NCBI GenBank assembly: GCA_020747015.1
Contig: JAGTJM010000001.1
Location: 1,240,001-1,304,000 of the forward strand
Direction of reading: 5' to 3'
Length of the DNA: 64,000 nt
Source: Pyrenochaeta sp. MPI-SDFR-AT-0127
Taxonomy: Eukaryota > Ascomycota > Dothideomycetes > Pleosporales > Cucurbitariaceae
Shown: positions 12,038 to 24,500 of the stretch, piece after piece
How positions within the stretch are numbered: position 1 is the first letter of the stretch
How the letters are laid out: each line of letters starts with the position of its first letter
Notes under the pieces: generated by a model
What the model was told of the DNA's origin: nothing
Databases searched by the model: none
Seen by the model: only the letters and a program-made list of their open reading frames with translations
Program-made: the position numbers and the translations under genes

Positions 12038-14431
12038 ATGGCAACCCAGGGAATCTCCAACCAGGGCCCGAAGCATTCAATCCTCAACTCTTCATTCCCG
12101 GTTCTGCTTCCAGAGGACAATGCCCTTTTCATGCCAGAGGTCGACTTTCAGCGCTTCGTGAGAAATGCGCTCGTCAGTCGCGGCTACCCTGACCTGAAAG
12201 AGCTCGAGCACGAAATCACCACTATTGACTCCTCTGACTCTGCAACGCTGTCCGGATCTGATTCGGTGAGTGGATTCGGCTTAAAGCGGAGAGCTTCAGT
12301 CGAAGCTGACAATTTCCGCCCACAGAAAGCGCCTTTCATCAAGGGGCTAGAGAAGCACTCGGCTCACCGCCAAACACTCGACGACCTGGCCGCAAAGAAC
12401 CAAGCCTTGACTGAAAATCTCGATGTTACTAATGTCTCATCCAAGAATCCTTTAGTTGATCTGTTCTACGACTTGGGCGAAAACACAGGGAGCGAGGAGC
12501 TCCAGAAATTACTTGCTGATGCATATGCGGAAGACGCACTCTTGACGCTCAAAATCATCTTCAATGCACGAAGCATCCATTTAGGCAAGAGTAATAGAAT
12601 CGCCAGCTACAAAGCATTCGGTTGGTTGGCTGAGCATCATCCTCAGACTCTCCTTCTTAATTTGAAATGGCTGGTCCGACCCGTCATCGCGAAGAAAGCT
12701 GCGAAACCAGAGGAGACGGCGAAGAGCAAGGAAGGAGATGAGGACTTTGACATGGTTGACATTGAAGAAGGCGACCCGACCAAGGCTCATGATGTGCGTT
12801 ACGGCGTCTCACACGGCTACTGGAAGGACCTTCTCAACCTTGTCGTCTTTGCTGCGAAAGATGAGCTCAATTCTAATGGTGATTTCGCATCAATTCTCAA
12901 TCAACTGCCAGACAAAACACCTGAGGGCAAGCGCAAGCGCACCTGGGATCAGGCTAGCGCCAAAGAGATTCGTGACCAAAAGAAGAAGGAGCAGAACAAT
13001 CGTGTGCAACAAAAGCTGAAGAATGACCAATTCTATCGAGCACTGCACATGAGCGTCGCGCGACTCTTCGCAGTTCAATTACAGGAAGACAAAGCTTTGC
13101 TTGATTCTGGGAAGAAGTCCGACTTGAAGAAACTGTCTCTTGCAGCGAAATGGGCACCTACATTCGGGGAGTTCCATGATAAGCATACGTTCATCTTATC
13201 ATCCATCGCCGAGATCCTTTTCCCAGACCCTGCCTTGCATTGTCCAGACGCTTCAAACCGAGAACTCTACCTCCGCCACGTCCGCGAGCAATATCGCAAA
13301 CAATACGCTTCTCCGCTCCGCAAAGCCCTCGGTATCGTTGAGCGCGACATCGCGGCCGAGAACTTCGAAAACATCAAATATGACCGCATTCCGTCGCTGG
13401 CAATGGATCGCTACACTGGTCTCTTCATAAAGAAAGATTATGAGCGTTTCGCAGGCTATATCCAGGACGTTTCAAAGGGTGACGCAAAAATCTCGGGAGC
13501 TACCCTACTGCCCTCGACCCTCATCAGCAAAGCGCGTGGTCTTAGTGCGTTCAGAGGAACAGTTACCAATGCGAAAGACTTCCACGGCATGAAAGCTGCA
13601 GTAGAAGCGAAGATCAATGCAGATGTCCTCGATGGTCAGTGGAATAGTCTGGTCAAGCGTGTGCGTGACGCCGGTACACTCCAGTCTTCCATCGCCATTT
13701 GCGATGTTAGTGGAAGTATGACATTCGATACATTCAAAGACAAATCCTGCCCTATGGACTCGGCCATCGGCCTCTCCCTGCTTATTGCTGAAGTCACAGC
13801 ACCGCCTTTTGGCGGCGGCTTCATTACCTTCTCCCAAACCCCGGAATACATATCCATAGGCGGAGGCGACCATGATACGCGTGGACTTGTAGAAAAAGTG
13901 CGAAATATGGAAGGTAGCTCATGGGGTATGAACACGGACTTTGTCGCCGTTTTCGAAGAGGTCATCCTACCCATGGCCATCTCAAACAACCTCAAGCAGG
14001 AAGATATGGTGAAACAAATCTTTGTATTTAGCGACATGCAGTTTGACGCCGCGGATGATGGCTCCAATCGCTGGACATCGTCTTACGATCGGATCAAGGC
14101 CAAGTTCGCAGCTGCCGGGTACGAGGTGCCACGCCTTATCTTCTGGAATTTGGCTGGGGAGAGCACAGTTAAGCCTGTGACCATGGAGGATTCGGATACA
14201 GCGCTTGTATCCGGATATTCGCAGGGCATGTTGCGCGCCTTCCTGGAAAGCGGCGCATTCGAAAGCGAAGAGGAGGTTGTCGATGAAGAAGTGCAGGTAG
14301 AAGGTGAAGCAGGTCAAACTGGAGTGACGGTAGTAGAAGTAAAGAAGGTGAAGAAGAAGATTGACCCGATTACTGTGGTGAAGAAGGCAGTGGACAATAA
14401 GGCGTATAGTATGCTCGAGATCGTTGACTGA
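12038..14431 (+). CDS. DUF2828 protein (TROVE-like with C-terminal vWA)
   Basis: A single uninterrupted frame of 797 residues. The N-terminal two thirds match the DUF2828 pattern: NPLVDLFYDLGENTG, then a helical repeat region with LTLKIIFNARSIHLGKS and GWLAEHHPQTLLLNL, similar in architecture to TROVE/Ro60 proteins. The C-terminal part is a von Willebrand A-like domain: AICDVSGSM near residue 553 supplies the DxSxS of a metal-ion-dependent adhesion site, and GMNTDF near residue 630 supplies the distal Thr. The tail is acidic, then Lys/Val-rich. Molecular function is not known; an RNA-binding role is plausible by analogy with Ro60 only. Start chosen as the first ATG, with an A at -3 (AAGAATGG context). 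Confidence 0.9.
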   Translation: MATQGISNQGPKHSILNSSFPVLLPEDNALFMPEVDFQRFVRNALVSRGYPDLKELEHEITTIDSSDSATLSGSDSVSGFGLKRRASVEADNFRPQKAPFIKGLEKHSAHRQTLDDLAAKNQALTENLDVTNVSSKNPLVDLFYDLGENTGSEELQKLLADAYAEDALLTLKIIFNARSIHLGKSNRIASYKAFGWLAEHHPQTLLLNLKWLVRPVIAKKAAKPEETAKSKEGDEDFDMVDIEEGDPTKAHDVRYGVSHGYWKDLLNLVVFAAKDELNSNGDFASILNQLPDKTPEGKRKRTWDQASAKEIRDQKKKEQNNRVQQKLKNDQFYRALHMSVARLFAVQLQEDKALLDSGKKSDLKKLSLAAKWAPTFGEFHDKHTFILSSIAEILFPDPALHCPDASNRELYLRHVREQYRKQYASPLRKALGIVERDIAAENFENIKYDRIPSLAMDRYTGLFIKKDYERFAGYIQDVSKGDAKISGATLLPSTLISKARGLSAFRGTVTNAKDFHGMKAAVEAKINADVLDGQWNSLVKRVRDAGTLQSSIAICDVSGSMTFDTFKDKSCPMDSAIGLSLLIAEVTAPPFGGGFITFSQTPEYISIGGGDHDTRGLVEKVRNMEGSSWGMNTDFVAVFEEVILPMAISNNLKQEDMVKQIFVFSDMQFDAADDGSNRWTSSYDRIKAKFAAAGYEVPRLIFWNLAGESTVKPVTMEDSDTALVSGYSQGMLRAFLESGAFESEEEVVDEEVQVEGEAGQTGVTVVEVKKVKKKIDPITVVKKAVDNKAYSMLEIVD

Positions 14432-15689
14432 GCGCGGGACGCTGCGGGGTTGACGGCAGCATGTTGGAGATGAATTGAAAATATAATTACTGCATAACGA
14501 GTTGATGACGGATATGCAAACGGATTTGCGTTACATTTAATCATATCCGATTTGTTCCTTTAATTTCGTCCTTCATCAAGACTGCCATGGCCATTGTCGC
14601 AGTCCATCAGAGCTCCGACATTGCGCGCTATGCATGATTCGCCGGTGGTAGAAAATATCTTGTAAGAATCGACCTTGCATGTAGATAAGAGGGTTCCTCT
14701 CGCAACATTTCCTGTTTGCGCTTCATTTTGTACAATCCTCCAATCCAAAACAACATATCCGTTCCTTTTCTTCAATCTAGACATCAAGCTTTCCAACATC
14801 AAAATGCAAATTGAGGACACCAGTATACTAGAAGCCTTTAAAAAAAGGCAGAACAAACCAACCCATGCAATTTAAAGGTCGTGAATGAAAGAGCGAACAA
14901 ACCACCAGTCTCAGTTCTAATCTTTTTTTTTCTTTTGCTTTCAAGAGATCTGGGATATGATGGAGGAGCGCTACCCCTTATCAATATATGGTTACGATGT
15001 GGAGAATGTCCACAACAAATGCATTCACATTGGCGAAATGGTGTGAGTCTTCTGTGCCTTTCCTCCGTTCGAGTTTCAGCGACGCAGCCAGAATTCCTAG
15101 AGAATTATGTAATTGAACACGGTGAGAGGATTGGCAACATGCCTTTATTTCCCAGAATCTGGAAGACATGGAGTGCCGTCTGCGTGGCTCGGAGAAAGCC
15201 GCAATCTTAGCTTTTATACGCTCGATGCTACAATGGGTTCGGGAAAGTGAGGCCCGACTGCTGCTCAGCTCCTTGAGCATCCGTGGCTGAACGAAGATTA
15301 TTCTTGTGCTTGGAGAAGGGGAAGGAATGAAGCGCGGGGTGATGCTGCATTCCAACAGATCTCAGCCAAACATGCACTTCTAGATCAAGATCAAGAGCTC
15401 TGCATAGGTTGAGAGGGATGACATACTAAGAAAAGAAAACCTAACTTAGATCCCTTTTATTACGATGATAAATAAGTCTATACATACACAATGCTATGAA
15501 CTCAGCTGAACGGTCTAGTCGCAGCAATAAACCACCGAGCACTACCAAAAAAGGGGATTCACTTTGCGCTACATGAACAATGTAGCAAGCTATGGAGAGA
15601 ACGCTCGTCATTTTGAAAGGCAGAAAATTCATGTTCCAAAGCGGAAGATAATTTTTTGTGAAAGAATCTCTCGCAAATACACACAGTCC
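14432..15689. other. convergent intergenic region
   Basis: 3' regions of the DUF2828 gene and of the interrupted minus-strand gene. A 98-codon minus-strand frame at 14560-14856 has no recognisable domain and I do not call it. Confidence 0.5.
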
Positions 15690-16617
15690 CTAATAGCGTA
15701 TCACATTGTGACCTGCAGCCGCCCAGCCCTCTCGTTGCCCAGTGTCACGGCCCCGTTGATTATTGCGAGTCTGTGGTTGAACTGGCGGATCGTCGTGTGG
15801 CATGACTGGCACTGGAGTGGGTTGCTCGACTGGAAGAAAGCCTTGGGGTCGAGCAGGTGGCATGTCAATCTGCATCATTCTCTGTGGCTGACTTGGTGCA
15901 GGGTACTGTGCAGGACTTCGAGGACCGGTGGGGATTTGCGGTGAGGGTGCGTATCGGGAATGCTGCATTGAAGCACCTGGAGATGTGAAACGTGCCGCCT
16001 TTGGGCTGAACGCGTTGGCGGGGCTTTGGCGTTGGGTGGGCCAGCTGGTGGAGATGCCATTATGTTGGTTCTGGCGAGGACTCTTGCGGTGAAAGTGTGC
16101 GGAGCGAGGACCAGTGGGGACGTTAGGGATGAGCGATGGAGTCTTCGGGTCCGATTTGCCTTTGCCACTCAGGATGGGTTTCTTTGACGAATACTCGATC
16201 AGACTCTGGCAATCGTCTACGTTGCATTCCTTGTCATGCATAATCTTCCATGCTTCATTCATGACGTAGATCTTTTTCGATTGTTTACAGTATACTGCAA
16301 AACTGAAGAAAGACTTGCAAACAGGCATGTGGTTGTGAAACTCAACTTCGGTCTTGTACTGTCTGTGACAGTGAAAACACACCTTTGAGTCTTGAGCTGC
16401 ATCCTGAGGCTTCTGCACAGGCTGCGGGATGGGTAGAGCGGCGTAGAAGGGATCAAAGCATGGCATTTGAAGCTCGATAACTTTGTCAACAGGATATGGC
16501 GCGCGAGACTCGGTTTGTTTTATGAAATGAACTATCAGGTGGCCTCGAAAGACGCGCTTGCTAGTCTCCGTCATCTTGGAGACATTGATCTCACCGGTTA
16601 TCGCAGGAAGAGTCCTA
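15690..16617 (-). pseudogene. 3' part of a gene interrupted by a 13.5-kb insertion
   Basis: About 308 codons, open from the insertion boundary to the stop at 15690. The segment contains a single C2H2-like zinc motif (C-x2-C with a later H-x5-C, CFHCHRQYKTEVEFHNH), a second Cys pair (CNVDDC), then a Pro/Gln/Ser-rich disordered tail with repeated PTGPRS. The reading frame continues outward into the terminal inverted repeat without a start codon of its own there. Joined at one TA to the other fragment (30082-32182) it stays in frame. An internal ATG (KMTETSK) could drive a truncated product of about 290 residues, so the fragment may still be expressed on its own. I do not recognise the family. 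Confidence 0.7.
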
Positions 16618-16660
16618 ACGTACATCCACCCGTAACGGAACAACCGCCGTAGCGGAACAA
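16618..16660 (+). repeat. left 43-bp terminal inverted repeat
   Basis: Matches the reverse complement of 30039-30081 at 42 of 43 positions. It contains two CGGAACAA direct sub-repeats. The TA at 16616-16617 just outside is the presumed target duplication. Confidence 0.9.
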
Positions 16661-17099
16661 ACCACAGGTACTTTGACTTCAATCCAATAGAAAGTCTGCG
16701 CACGTCTTGTTTCCCACAGTGTTTCTCTTGAATACTACGCTAAGGCTACTTCTGAACCCCCAAGACCCTGCCAATACAAAAATTACCTTCGTATAGACGC
16801 CTTCCCACCTGATCTCTAAAAGGCACGTCTTTATGGCGAAAACGAGCTTTGCCCACTATAGGGCTACCACGCAGCTTATATTAACGTCGCAACCCATACA
16901 ACGCCCTTATCTAAGTCTAAGAATTCGATAGCATCGCTCAGGATTTATAGTTCGCCGTAAGGCTGCGGGTACCTGTCTGATCATGCGGGGTCACCATCCT
17001 GGTTGGTACCTCCAGCAGAAGCGATCCCTAATTTCGGCTAGTGCAAGAATCGCCATCTTATGATTACGGTGTAACTTAACTTATTTATAACGACTGTTG
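16661..17099. other. element-internal DNA, no gene seen
   Basis: Unique to the left side: it does not match the corresponding right-hand interval by eye and holds no plausible gene. Confidence 0.5.
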
Positions 17100-17867
17100 G
17101 ATCTGTGGCTGTGTGGCTATGCGACGCTTTTGCCAAGCGCTCCAGGATACCCGAAAACTGGCTCAGATTGGGAGCAGGGCTGGGTTTGACGGCCCTGGCC
17201 TATAGCTCATGCCAACGAACACACCCAGCACCTAAACTGCAATCAGCTTCCGATACAGCGATCGTGCAACTTCAAGACGCAGCGCAATGGATGACCATAG
17301 CTAACGCGAACGCTTCCATGCTATAGAGATAAACCGTCGCGTCGCCCTCCAGCTCCGCAGACCCGCCGTTGATCCCGCGTCCGACCTATTACGTCCTCGT
17401 CCTTCTCGAGCACATCGCAACCGATATGTATACGCATAACAGAACACTAAGATCCGAGTCTAGGCTTCGGTAAGCGGAGTGAGTGTTACTGGAAGGACGC
17501 CGTCGTTGCAAGCGCGTACAAAGGTGGAAAGGGTCTGCATATCTTGGGGATACAGCTGTCGTACGGCTCCTCATATAAGCACCGCAATCATTAGGGCGGT
17601 GCAAGGGTGCTTCAGTTTGGTTTCTGAGGGTGATGAGGATTTCGGATCATTCGTCGATGCTTATGAGCGCTGCGAAGGGTAGAGCAGAGATCTGATGGTG
17701 GCTATGCTTAGGAATATACTACGCTATCTAAGGTTGCATGCTATCTCTTCACAATGCCATCCAGTGCGGACGTTCATGGCAAGGGTGTGGCCGGTGCGGG
17801 TCGGCCATCCTCCTTGCTAGAGGTGGCGACATCCAGTGCTGAATCATTTACATTACCGTTAGTTATT
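17100..17867 (+). repeat. left subterminal inverted repeat (~770 bp)
   Basis: Pairs as an inverted copy with 28878-29643. Similarity is clear throughout but broken by indels, including roughly 95 extra bases on the left near 17600-17690. The innermost 114 bp (17754-17867) differ from the right copy at only three positions and are open in one frame beginning MPSSADVHGKGVAGAGRPSS; the frame ends in unrelated sequence on each side. I recognise no protein. Confidence 0.85.
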
Positions 17868-18578
17868 CCGGATGCTTGGGACGCAATTCGCGTGGGAGAT
17901 GACGCCGTTCTGTTTGGAGTCTCGCCGATGCGGGACGTCGTAAACGTTGTTAGGTTGGTGTGATGGGCTGGCTAGGAAGCCCATCGACGACTGTATGTTC
18001 GGGTGACTGTGGTGCTGTAAGGTGTTTGGGCTCCGTCATCGCATCCCGTGTCGCCGTATCACGACTAGATAGCTGCCACTGTCTTCGACGGACACGTCGT
18101 GTTTCGTGGCTCGCTCGTTGGATTTCGCGCTCTCTCCTGCCGTGGTCGCGACGGGGACTCTATAGGTACTAAATCGATGCAGGGGGACGCGTGATGGCCT
18201 GTAGAGGGCCGTTACAGCCACTGGGAGATGTGTTTTGGTGCTGTTGTTTTGCGGTTTCCGAAAATTTGAGCTCTCTCTGTTGCCGTATGTTTTTTTCATT
18301 ACGGCCCACGGTAAACGATTCTCTCATCCCGAAAACCGGCTTGCCTTGGCACCGCCTTGGCGATAACGTGGCCATAAATGATACGCTCGCTTGCTGAGGG
18401 GAAAAGACTGAGCACATCGCTTCTCAGCCCCTCTCCTTCATTACTCTTTTGCACTGTGAGCCAACTCTGGATAACTGTATTGCGAGTACTCGTCTATCTA
18501 TTAGCAGTGCCAACACGACAACTATACAAGTGCATGCGCTGCGTTTCCTAAGTGTGTGGACAGAGTTATAAGCACAAG
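17868..18578 (+). promoter_or_regulatory. probable promoter and leader of the microexon/HET gene
   Basis: About 700 bases between the inverted repeat and the first ATG of the array gene. Pyrimidine-rich tracts occur around 18420-18450. If transcription starts before 18534 the leader has a five-codon upstream frame (18534-18551) that could damp translation. No other gene is seen here. Confidence 0.4.
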
Positions 18579-21500
18579 ATGAAGGTAAATAGGCAGGTTA
18601 GAAGTGAAACATATCTACACGTAAATCTCGAGCTGATCGCGGCTTCCAAACTGCTCTAGGAGGTAAGAAAATTCGTCAGAATATGGGTAGCTAGAGTTAA
18701 TAGCTGACCGCATGTTCTTGACGGTTATAGCGTGTGAGTTGACCCTACTGATGAATAGTACGCTAGACGGACAGCTGACCCCGTGTTCTTGACGGTTGCA
18801 GGGTGTAAGATGACCCTACTCGAGAATAGCATGCTAGATAGATAGCTGACCACGTGTTCTTGACGGTTGCAGGAGGTAAGTTGACACTACTCGAGAATAG
18901 TATGTTAGATGGATAGCTGACCGCATGTTCTCGACGGTTATAGCGTGTAAGTTGACCATACCTAAGAATAGTATGCTAGATGGATAGCTAACCGCGTGTA
19001 CTTGACGGTTACAGGATGTAAGTGGACCCTACTGATGAATAGTATGCTAGATGGATAGCTGACCGCGTGCACTTAACGGTTGCAGAGTGTAAGTTGACCA
19101 TACCTAAGAATAGTATGCTAGATGGATAGCTGACCGCATGTTCTTGACGGTTGCAGCCGGTAGGTTACCCTTATTCGAGAATAGAATGCTAGATAGATAA
19201 CTGACGGCGTGTTCTTGGTGGTTGAAGCCGGTAAGTGGACCTTACTTAAGAATAGTATGCTAGATGGATAGCTAACTGCGTGCTCTTGACGGTTGCAGCG
19301 TGTAAGTTGACCCTACTTGAGAATAGTATGCTAGATGGATAGCTAACTGCGTATTCTTGACGGTTGCAGTGGGTAAGGTGACTCTACTTCAGAATAGTAT
19401 ACTAGATGGATAGCTGACCGCGTGTACTTAACGGTTACAGGATGTAAGTTGACCCTACTCGAGAATAGTATGCTAGATGGATAGCTGACCGCGTGTCCTT
19501 GATGGCTGTAGGAGGTACGTTGGTCCTGGTTAAGAATAGTATGCTAGATGGATAGCTGACGACGTGTTCTTGGTGGTTGTAGTATGTAAGTGGACCCTAC
19601 TTGAGGATAGTATGCTAGATGGATAGCTGACTGCGTGTTCTTGGCGGCTGTAGTATGTAAGCGGACCCTACTGATGAATAGTATGCTAGATGGATAGCTG
19701 ACTGCGTGTTCTTTATGGTTGCAGGACGTAAGTTAACTCTACTTAAGAATAGCATGCTAGATGGATAGCTGATGGCGTGTTCTTTACGGTTACAGGATGT
19801 AAGTTGAGCCTACTTAAGAATAGAATGCTAGATGAATAGCTGACCGCGTGTTGCAGGAGGTAAGTTGAGCCTACTCGAGAATAGTATGCTAGATGGATAT
19901 CTGACCGCGTGTTCTTTATGGTTGCAGGAGGTAAGTTGGCGCTAGTTAAGAATAGCATGCTAGATGGATAGCTGACCGAGTGCTCTTGACGGTTGCAGCG
20001 TGTAAGTTGACCCTACTTGAGAATAGTATACTAGATGGATAGCTAACTGCGTATTCTTGACGGTTGCAGTGGGTAAGTTGACTCTACTTCAGAATAGTAT
20101 ACTAGATGGATAGCTGACCGCGTGTACTTGACGGTTGCAGAGTGTAAGTTGACTATACCTAAGAATAGTATGCTAGATGGATAGCTGACCGCGTGTACTT
20201 AACGGTTACAGGATGTAAGTTGACCCTACTCGAGAATAGTATGCTAGATGGATAGCTAACCGCGTGTCCTTGATGGCTGTAGGAGGTACGTTGGCCCTGG
20301 TTAAGAATAGTATGCTAGATGGATAGCTGACAACGTGTTCTTGACTATTATAGGAGGTAAGTAGACCCTACTCGAGAATAGTATGCTAGATGGATAGCTA
20401 ACTACGTGTTCTTGATGGTTGTAGAGTGTAAGTTGACCCTACCCAAGAATAGTATGCTAGATGGATAGCTGACCGCGTGTACTTGACGGTTGCAGGATGT
20501 AAGTGGACCCTACTGATGAATAGTATGGTAGATAGATAGCTGACTGCGTGTACTTGATGGTTACAGGAGGTAAGTTGGCCCTACTTAAGAATAGTATGCT
20601 AGATGGATAGCTAACTGCGTGTTCTTGACGGTTGCAGTGGGTAAGTTGACTCTACTTCAGAATAGTATACTAGATAGATAGCTGACCGCGTGTTCTTGAT
20701 GGGTGCAGGAGGTAAGTTGGCCCTGGTTAAGAATAGTATACTAGATGGATAGCTGATGGCGTGTTTTTTACGGTTACAGGATGTAAGTTGAGCCTACTTA
20801 AGAATAGAATGTTAGATGAATAGCTGACCGCGTGTTGCAGGAGGTAAGTTGAGCCTACTCGAGAATAGTATGCTAGATGGATAGCTGACCCCGTGTTCTT
20901 CGCGGTTGTAGGATGTAAGTTGACTCTATTTAAGAATAGTATACTAGATAGACAGCTAACTGCGTGTTCTTGATGGTTGCAGTGGGTAAGTTGACTCTAC
21001 TTAAGAATAGTATGCTAGATAGATAGCTGACCGCGTGTTCTTGACGGCTGCAGGAGGTAAGTGGGCCCTAGTTAAGAATAGTATACTAGATGGATAGCTA
21101 ACCCCGTGTTCTTGACGATTGTAGGTTGTAAGTTGACTCTACTCGTGAATAGTATGCTAGATGGATATCTAACCGCGTGTTCTTTATGGTTGCAGGAGGT
21201 AAGTTGGCGCTAGTTAAGAATAGTATGCTAGATGTATAGCTGATCGCGTGTTCTTGATGGTGGCAGGAGGCAAGTTGGCCCTAGTTAAGAATAGTACGCT
21301 AGATAGATAGCTGACTGTGTGTTTTTGATGGTTGCAGCCGGTACGTTAGCCCTAGTTAAGAATAGTATGCTCGATGGATAGCTGACCGCGTGCTCTTGAC
21401 GGTTGTAGATTGTAAGTTGAGCCTACTCGAGAATAGTATGCTATATGGATAGCTGACCGCGTGTTCTTAACGGTTGCAGGGTGTAAGTTAACTCTACTTA

Positions 21501-24500
21501 AGAATAGTATACTAGATGGATAGCTGACGACGTGTACTTAATGGTTGTAGTGTGTAAGTGGACCCTACTCGAGAATAGTATGCTGAACGGATAGCTGACC
21601 GCGTGTTCTTGACGGTTGCAGTGGGTAAGTTGGCCCTACACGAGAATAGTATACTAGATGGATAGCTGACCGCGTGTTCTTGACGGTTATAGCGTGTAAG
21701 TTGATCCTACTTAATATTAGTATGCTAAATAGATAACTGACCGCGTGTTCTTGACGGTTGCAGCGTGTAAGATGACCCTACCTAAGAATAGTATGCGAGA
21801 TGGATATCTGACTGCGTATTCTTGACGGTTTTAGTATGTAAGTGGACCTATAGTTAAGAATAGTATACTAGATGGATAGCTGACTGCGTGATCTTGACGG
21901 TTGCAGGAGGTGAGTTAACTCTACTTAGGAATAGTATGCTAGATGGACAGCTGACCGCGTGCTCTTGACGGTTGCAGTGGGTAAGTTGACTCTACTTAAG
22001 AATAGTATGCTAGATAGATAGCTGACCGGGTGTTCTTGACGCTTGCAGCGTGTAAGTTAACCCTACCCAAGAATAGTATACTAGACGGATAGCTGACCGT
22101 GTGCTCTTGACGGTTGTAGCGTGTAAGTTGACCCTACTTGAGAATAGTATGCTAGATGGATATCTGACTACGTGTTGTTGGCGGTTGTAGGGTGTAAGTA
22201 GACCCTACTTGAGAATAGTATGCTAGATGGGTAGCTGACTGCGTGTTCTTGGCGGTTGCAGGGTGTAAGTAGACTCTACTCGAGAATAGTATGCTAGATA
22301 GATAGTTAACTGCGTATCTTTAACGGTTATAGTGGGTAAATTGTCCCTACTTGAGTATAGTACGCTAGATGGATAGCTGACCGCGTATTCTTGGTGGTTG
22401 CAGAGTGTAAGTGGACCCTACTTGAGGATAGTATGCTAGATGGATAGCTGACCGCGTGTTCTTGACGATTGTAGGATGTAAGTGGACCTTGTGAATAGTA
22501 TAGTAGATGGATAGCTGACCGCTTGTTCTCGACGGTTATAGCGTGTAAGTTGACTCTGCTCGAGAATAGTATGCTAGATAGATAGCTGACCGCGTGTTCT
22601 TGATGGTGGTAGAATGTAAGTGTGCCCTAGTTAAGAATAGTTACTAGATAGATAGCTGACCCCGTGTTCTTGGCGGTTGTAGGATGTAAGTGGACCTTAC
22701 TGATAAATATTATGCTAGATGGATAGCTGACCCTGTGTTCTTAACGGTTGCAGGAGGTAAGTTGGCGCTAGTAAAGAATTATATGCTAGATGGACAGCTG
22801 ACGGCGTGTTTTTGACGATTGCAGGTTGTAAGTTGACCCTACTCGAGAATAGTATGCTAGATGGATAGCTGACCACGTGTTCTTGATGGTTGCAGATTGT
22901 AAGTAGAACCTGCTGAAGAATAGTATGCTAGGTCGATAGCTAACTGCGTGTTTTTGGCGATTGTAGTATGTAAGTGAACCCTACCTAAGAATAGTATGCT
23001 AGATTGATAGCTGACCGTGTGTTCTTGGCGGTTGCAGGAGGTAAGTAGACCCTACTTGAGAATAGTATGCTAGATGGATAGCTAACTGCGTGTTCTTGAT
23101 GGTTGCAGACTGTAAGTGGACCCTACTCGAGAATAGTATGCTCGATGGATAGCTAACTGCGTGTTCTTGACGGTTGCAGAGTGTAAGTTGACTATACCTA
23201 AGAATCGTATGCTAGATGGATAGCTGACTGCGTGTTCTTTATGGTTGCAGGACGTAAGTTGACTCTACTTAAGAATAGCATGCTAGATGGATAGCTGACC
23301 GCGTGTTCTTGACGGTTGCAGGATGTAAGTGGACCCTACTGATGAATAGTATGCTAGATGGATAGCTGACCGTGTGTTCTTTATGGTTGCAGGACGTAAG
23401 TTGACTCTACTTAAGAATAGCATGCTAGATGGATAGCTGACCGCGTGTTCTTAACGATTGTAGGATGTAAGTGGACCTTGTGAATAGTATAGTAGATGGA
23501 TAGCTGACCGCTTGTTCTCGACGGTTATAGCGTGTGAGTTGACCCTACTCGATATCAGTATGCTAAATAGATAACTGACTGCTTGATCTTGGCGGTTGCA
23601 GCGTGTAAGTTGACTCTGCTTGAGAATAGTATGCTAGGTAGATAGCTGACTGCGTGTTCTTGACGGCTATAGCGTGTAAGTTGACCCTACTTGAGATTAG
23701 TATGCTAGATAGATAACTGACCGCTCGTTCTTGGCGGTTGTAGTGGGTAAGTTGACTCTACTTAAGAATAGTATACTAGATGAGTAGCTGATAGCGTGTT
23801 CTTGATGGTTGCAGGCTGTAAGTTGGCCCTGATTAAGAATAGTATGCTCGGTGGATATCTAACTGCGTGTTCTTGACGGTTGCAGCGTGTAAGTTGACCC
23901 TACTCAAGAATAGTATGCTAGATAGATAGCTGACCGCGTGTTCTTGACGGTTGTAGCATGTAAGTTAACTCTACTCGAGAATAGTATGCTAGATGGATAG
24001 CTGACTGCGTATCCTTAACGGTTATAGTGGGTAAGTTGGCCCTACTCGAGTATGGTATGCTGGATAGATAGCTGACCGCGTGTTCTTGGTGGTTGTAGTA
24101 TGTAAGTTAACCCTACTCGAGAATAGTATACTAGATGGATAGCTAACTGCGTGTTCTTGGCGGTTGTAGAAGGTAAGTAGACCCTAATCGAGAATAGTAT
24201 GCTAGATGGATAGCTGACCGCGTGTTCTTGATGGTTGCAGGAGGTAAGTTAACTCTCCTTAAGAATAGTATGCTAAATGGATAGCTGACCGTGTTTTCTT
24301 AACGGTTGTAGGGTGTAAGTTGACCCTACCCGAGAATAGTATGCTAGATAGATAGCTAACCGCTTGTTCTTGGCGGTTGTAGTGGGTAAGTTAACTCTGC
24401 TCGAGAATAGTATGCTAGATAGATAGCTGACTGCGTGTTCTTGACTATTGCAGCGTGTAAGTTTATCCTATCTAAGAATAGTATACTAGATAGATAGCTG

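Noticed and set aside
16467..16652. Plus-strand frame ending in the same eleven residues as the truncated coiled-coil protein
   Set aside because: The shared ending is simply the terminal inverted repeat translated in the same phase; it is not a gene family signature.
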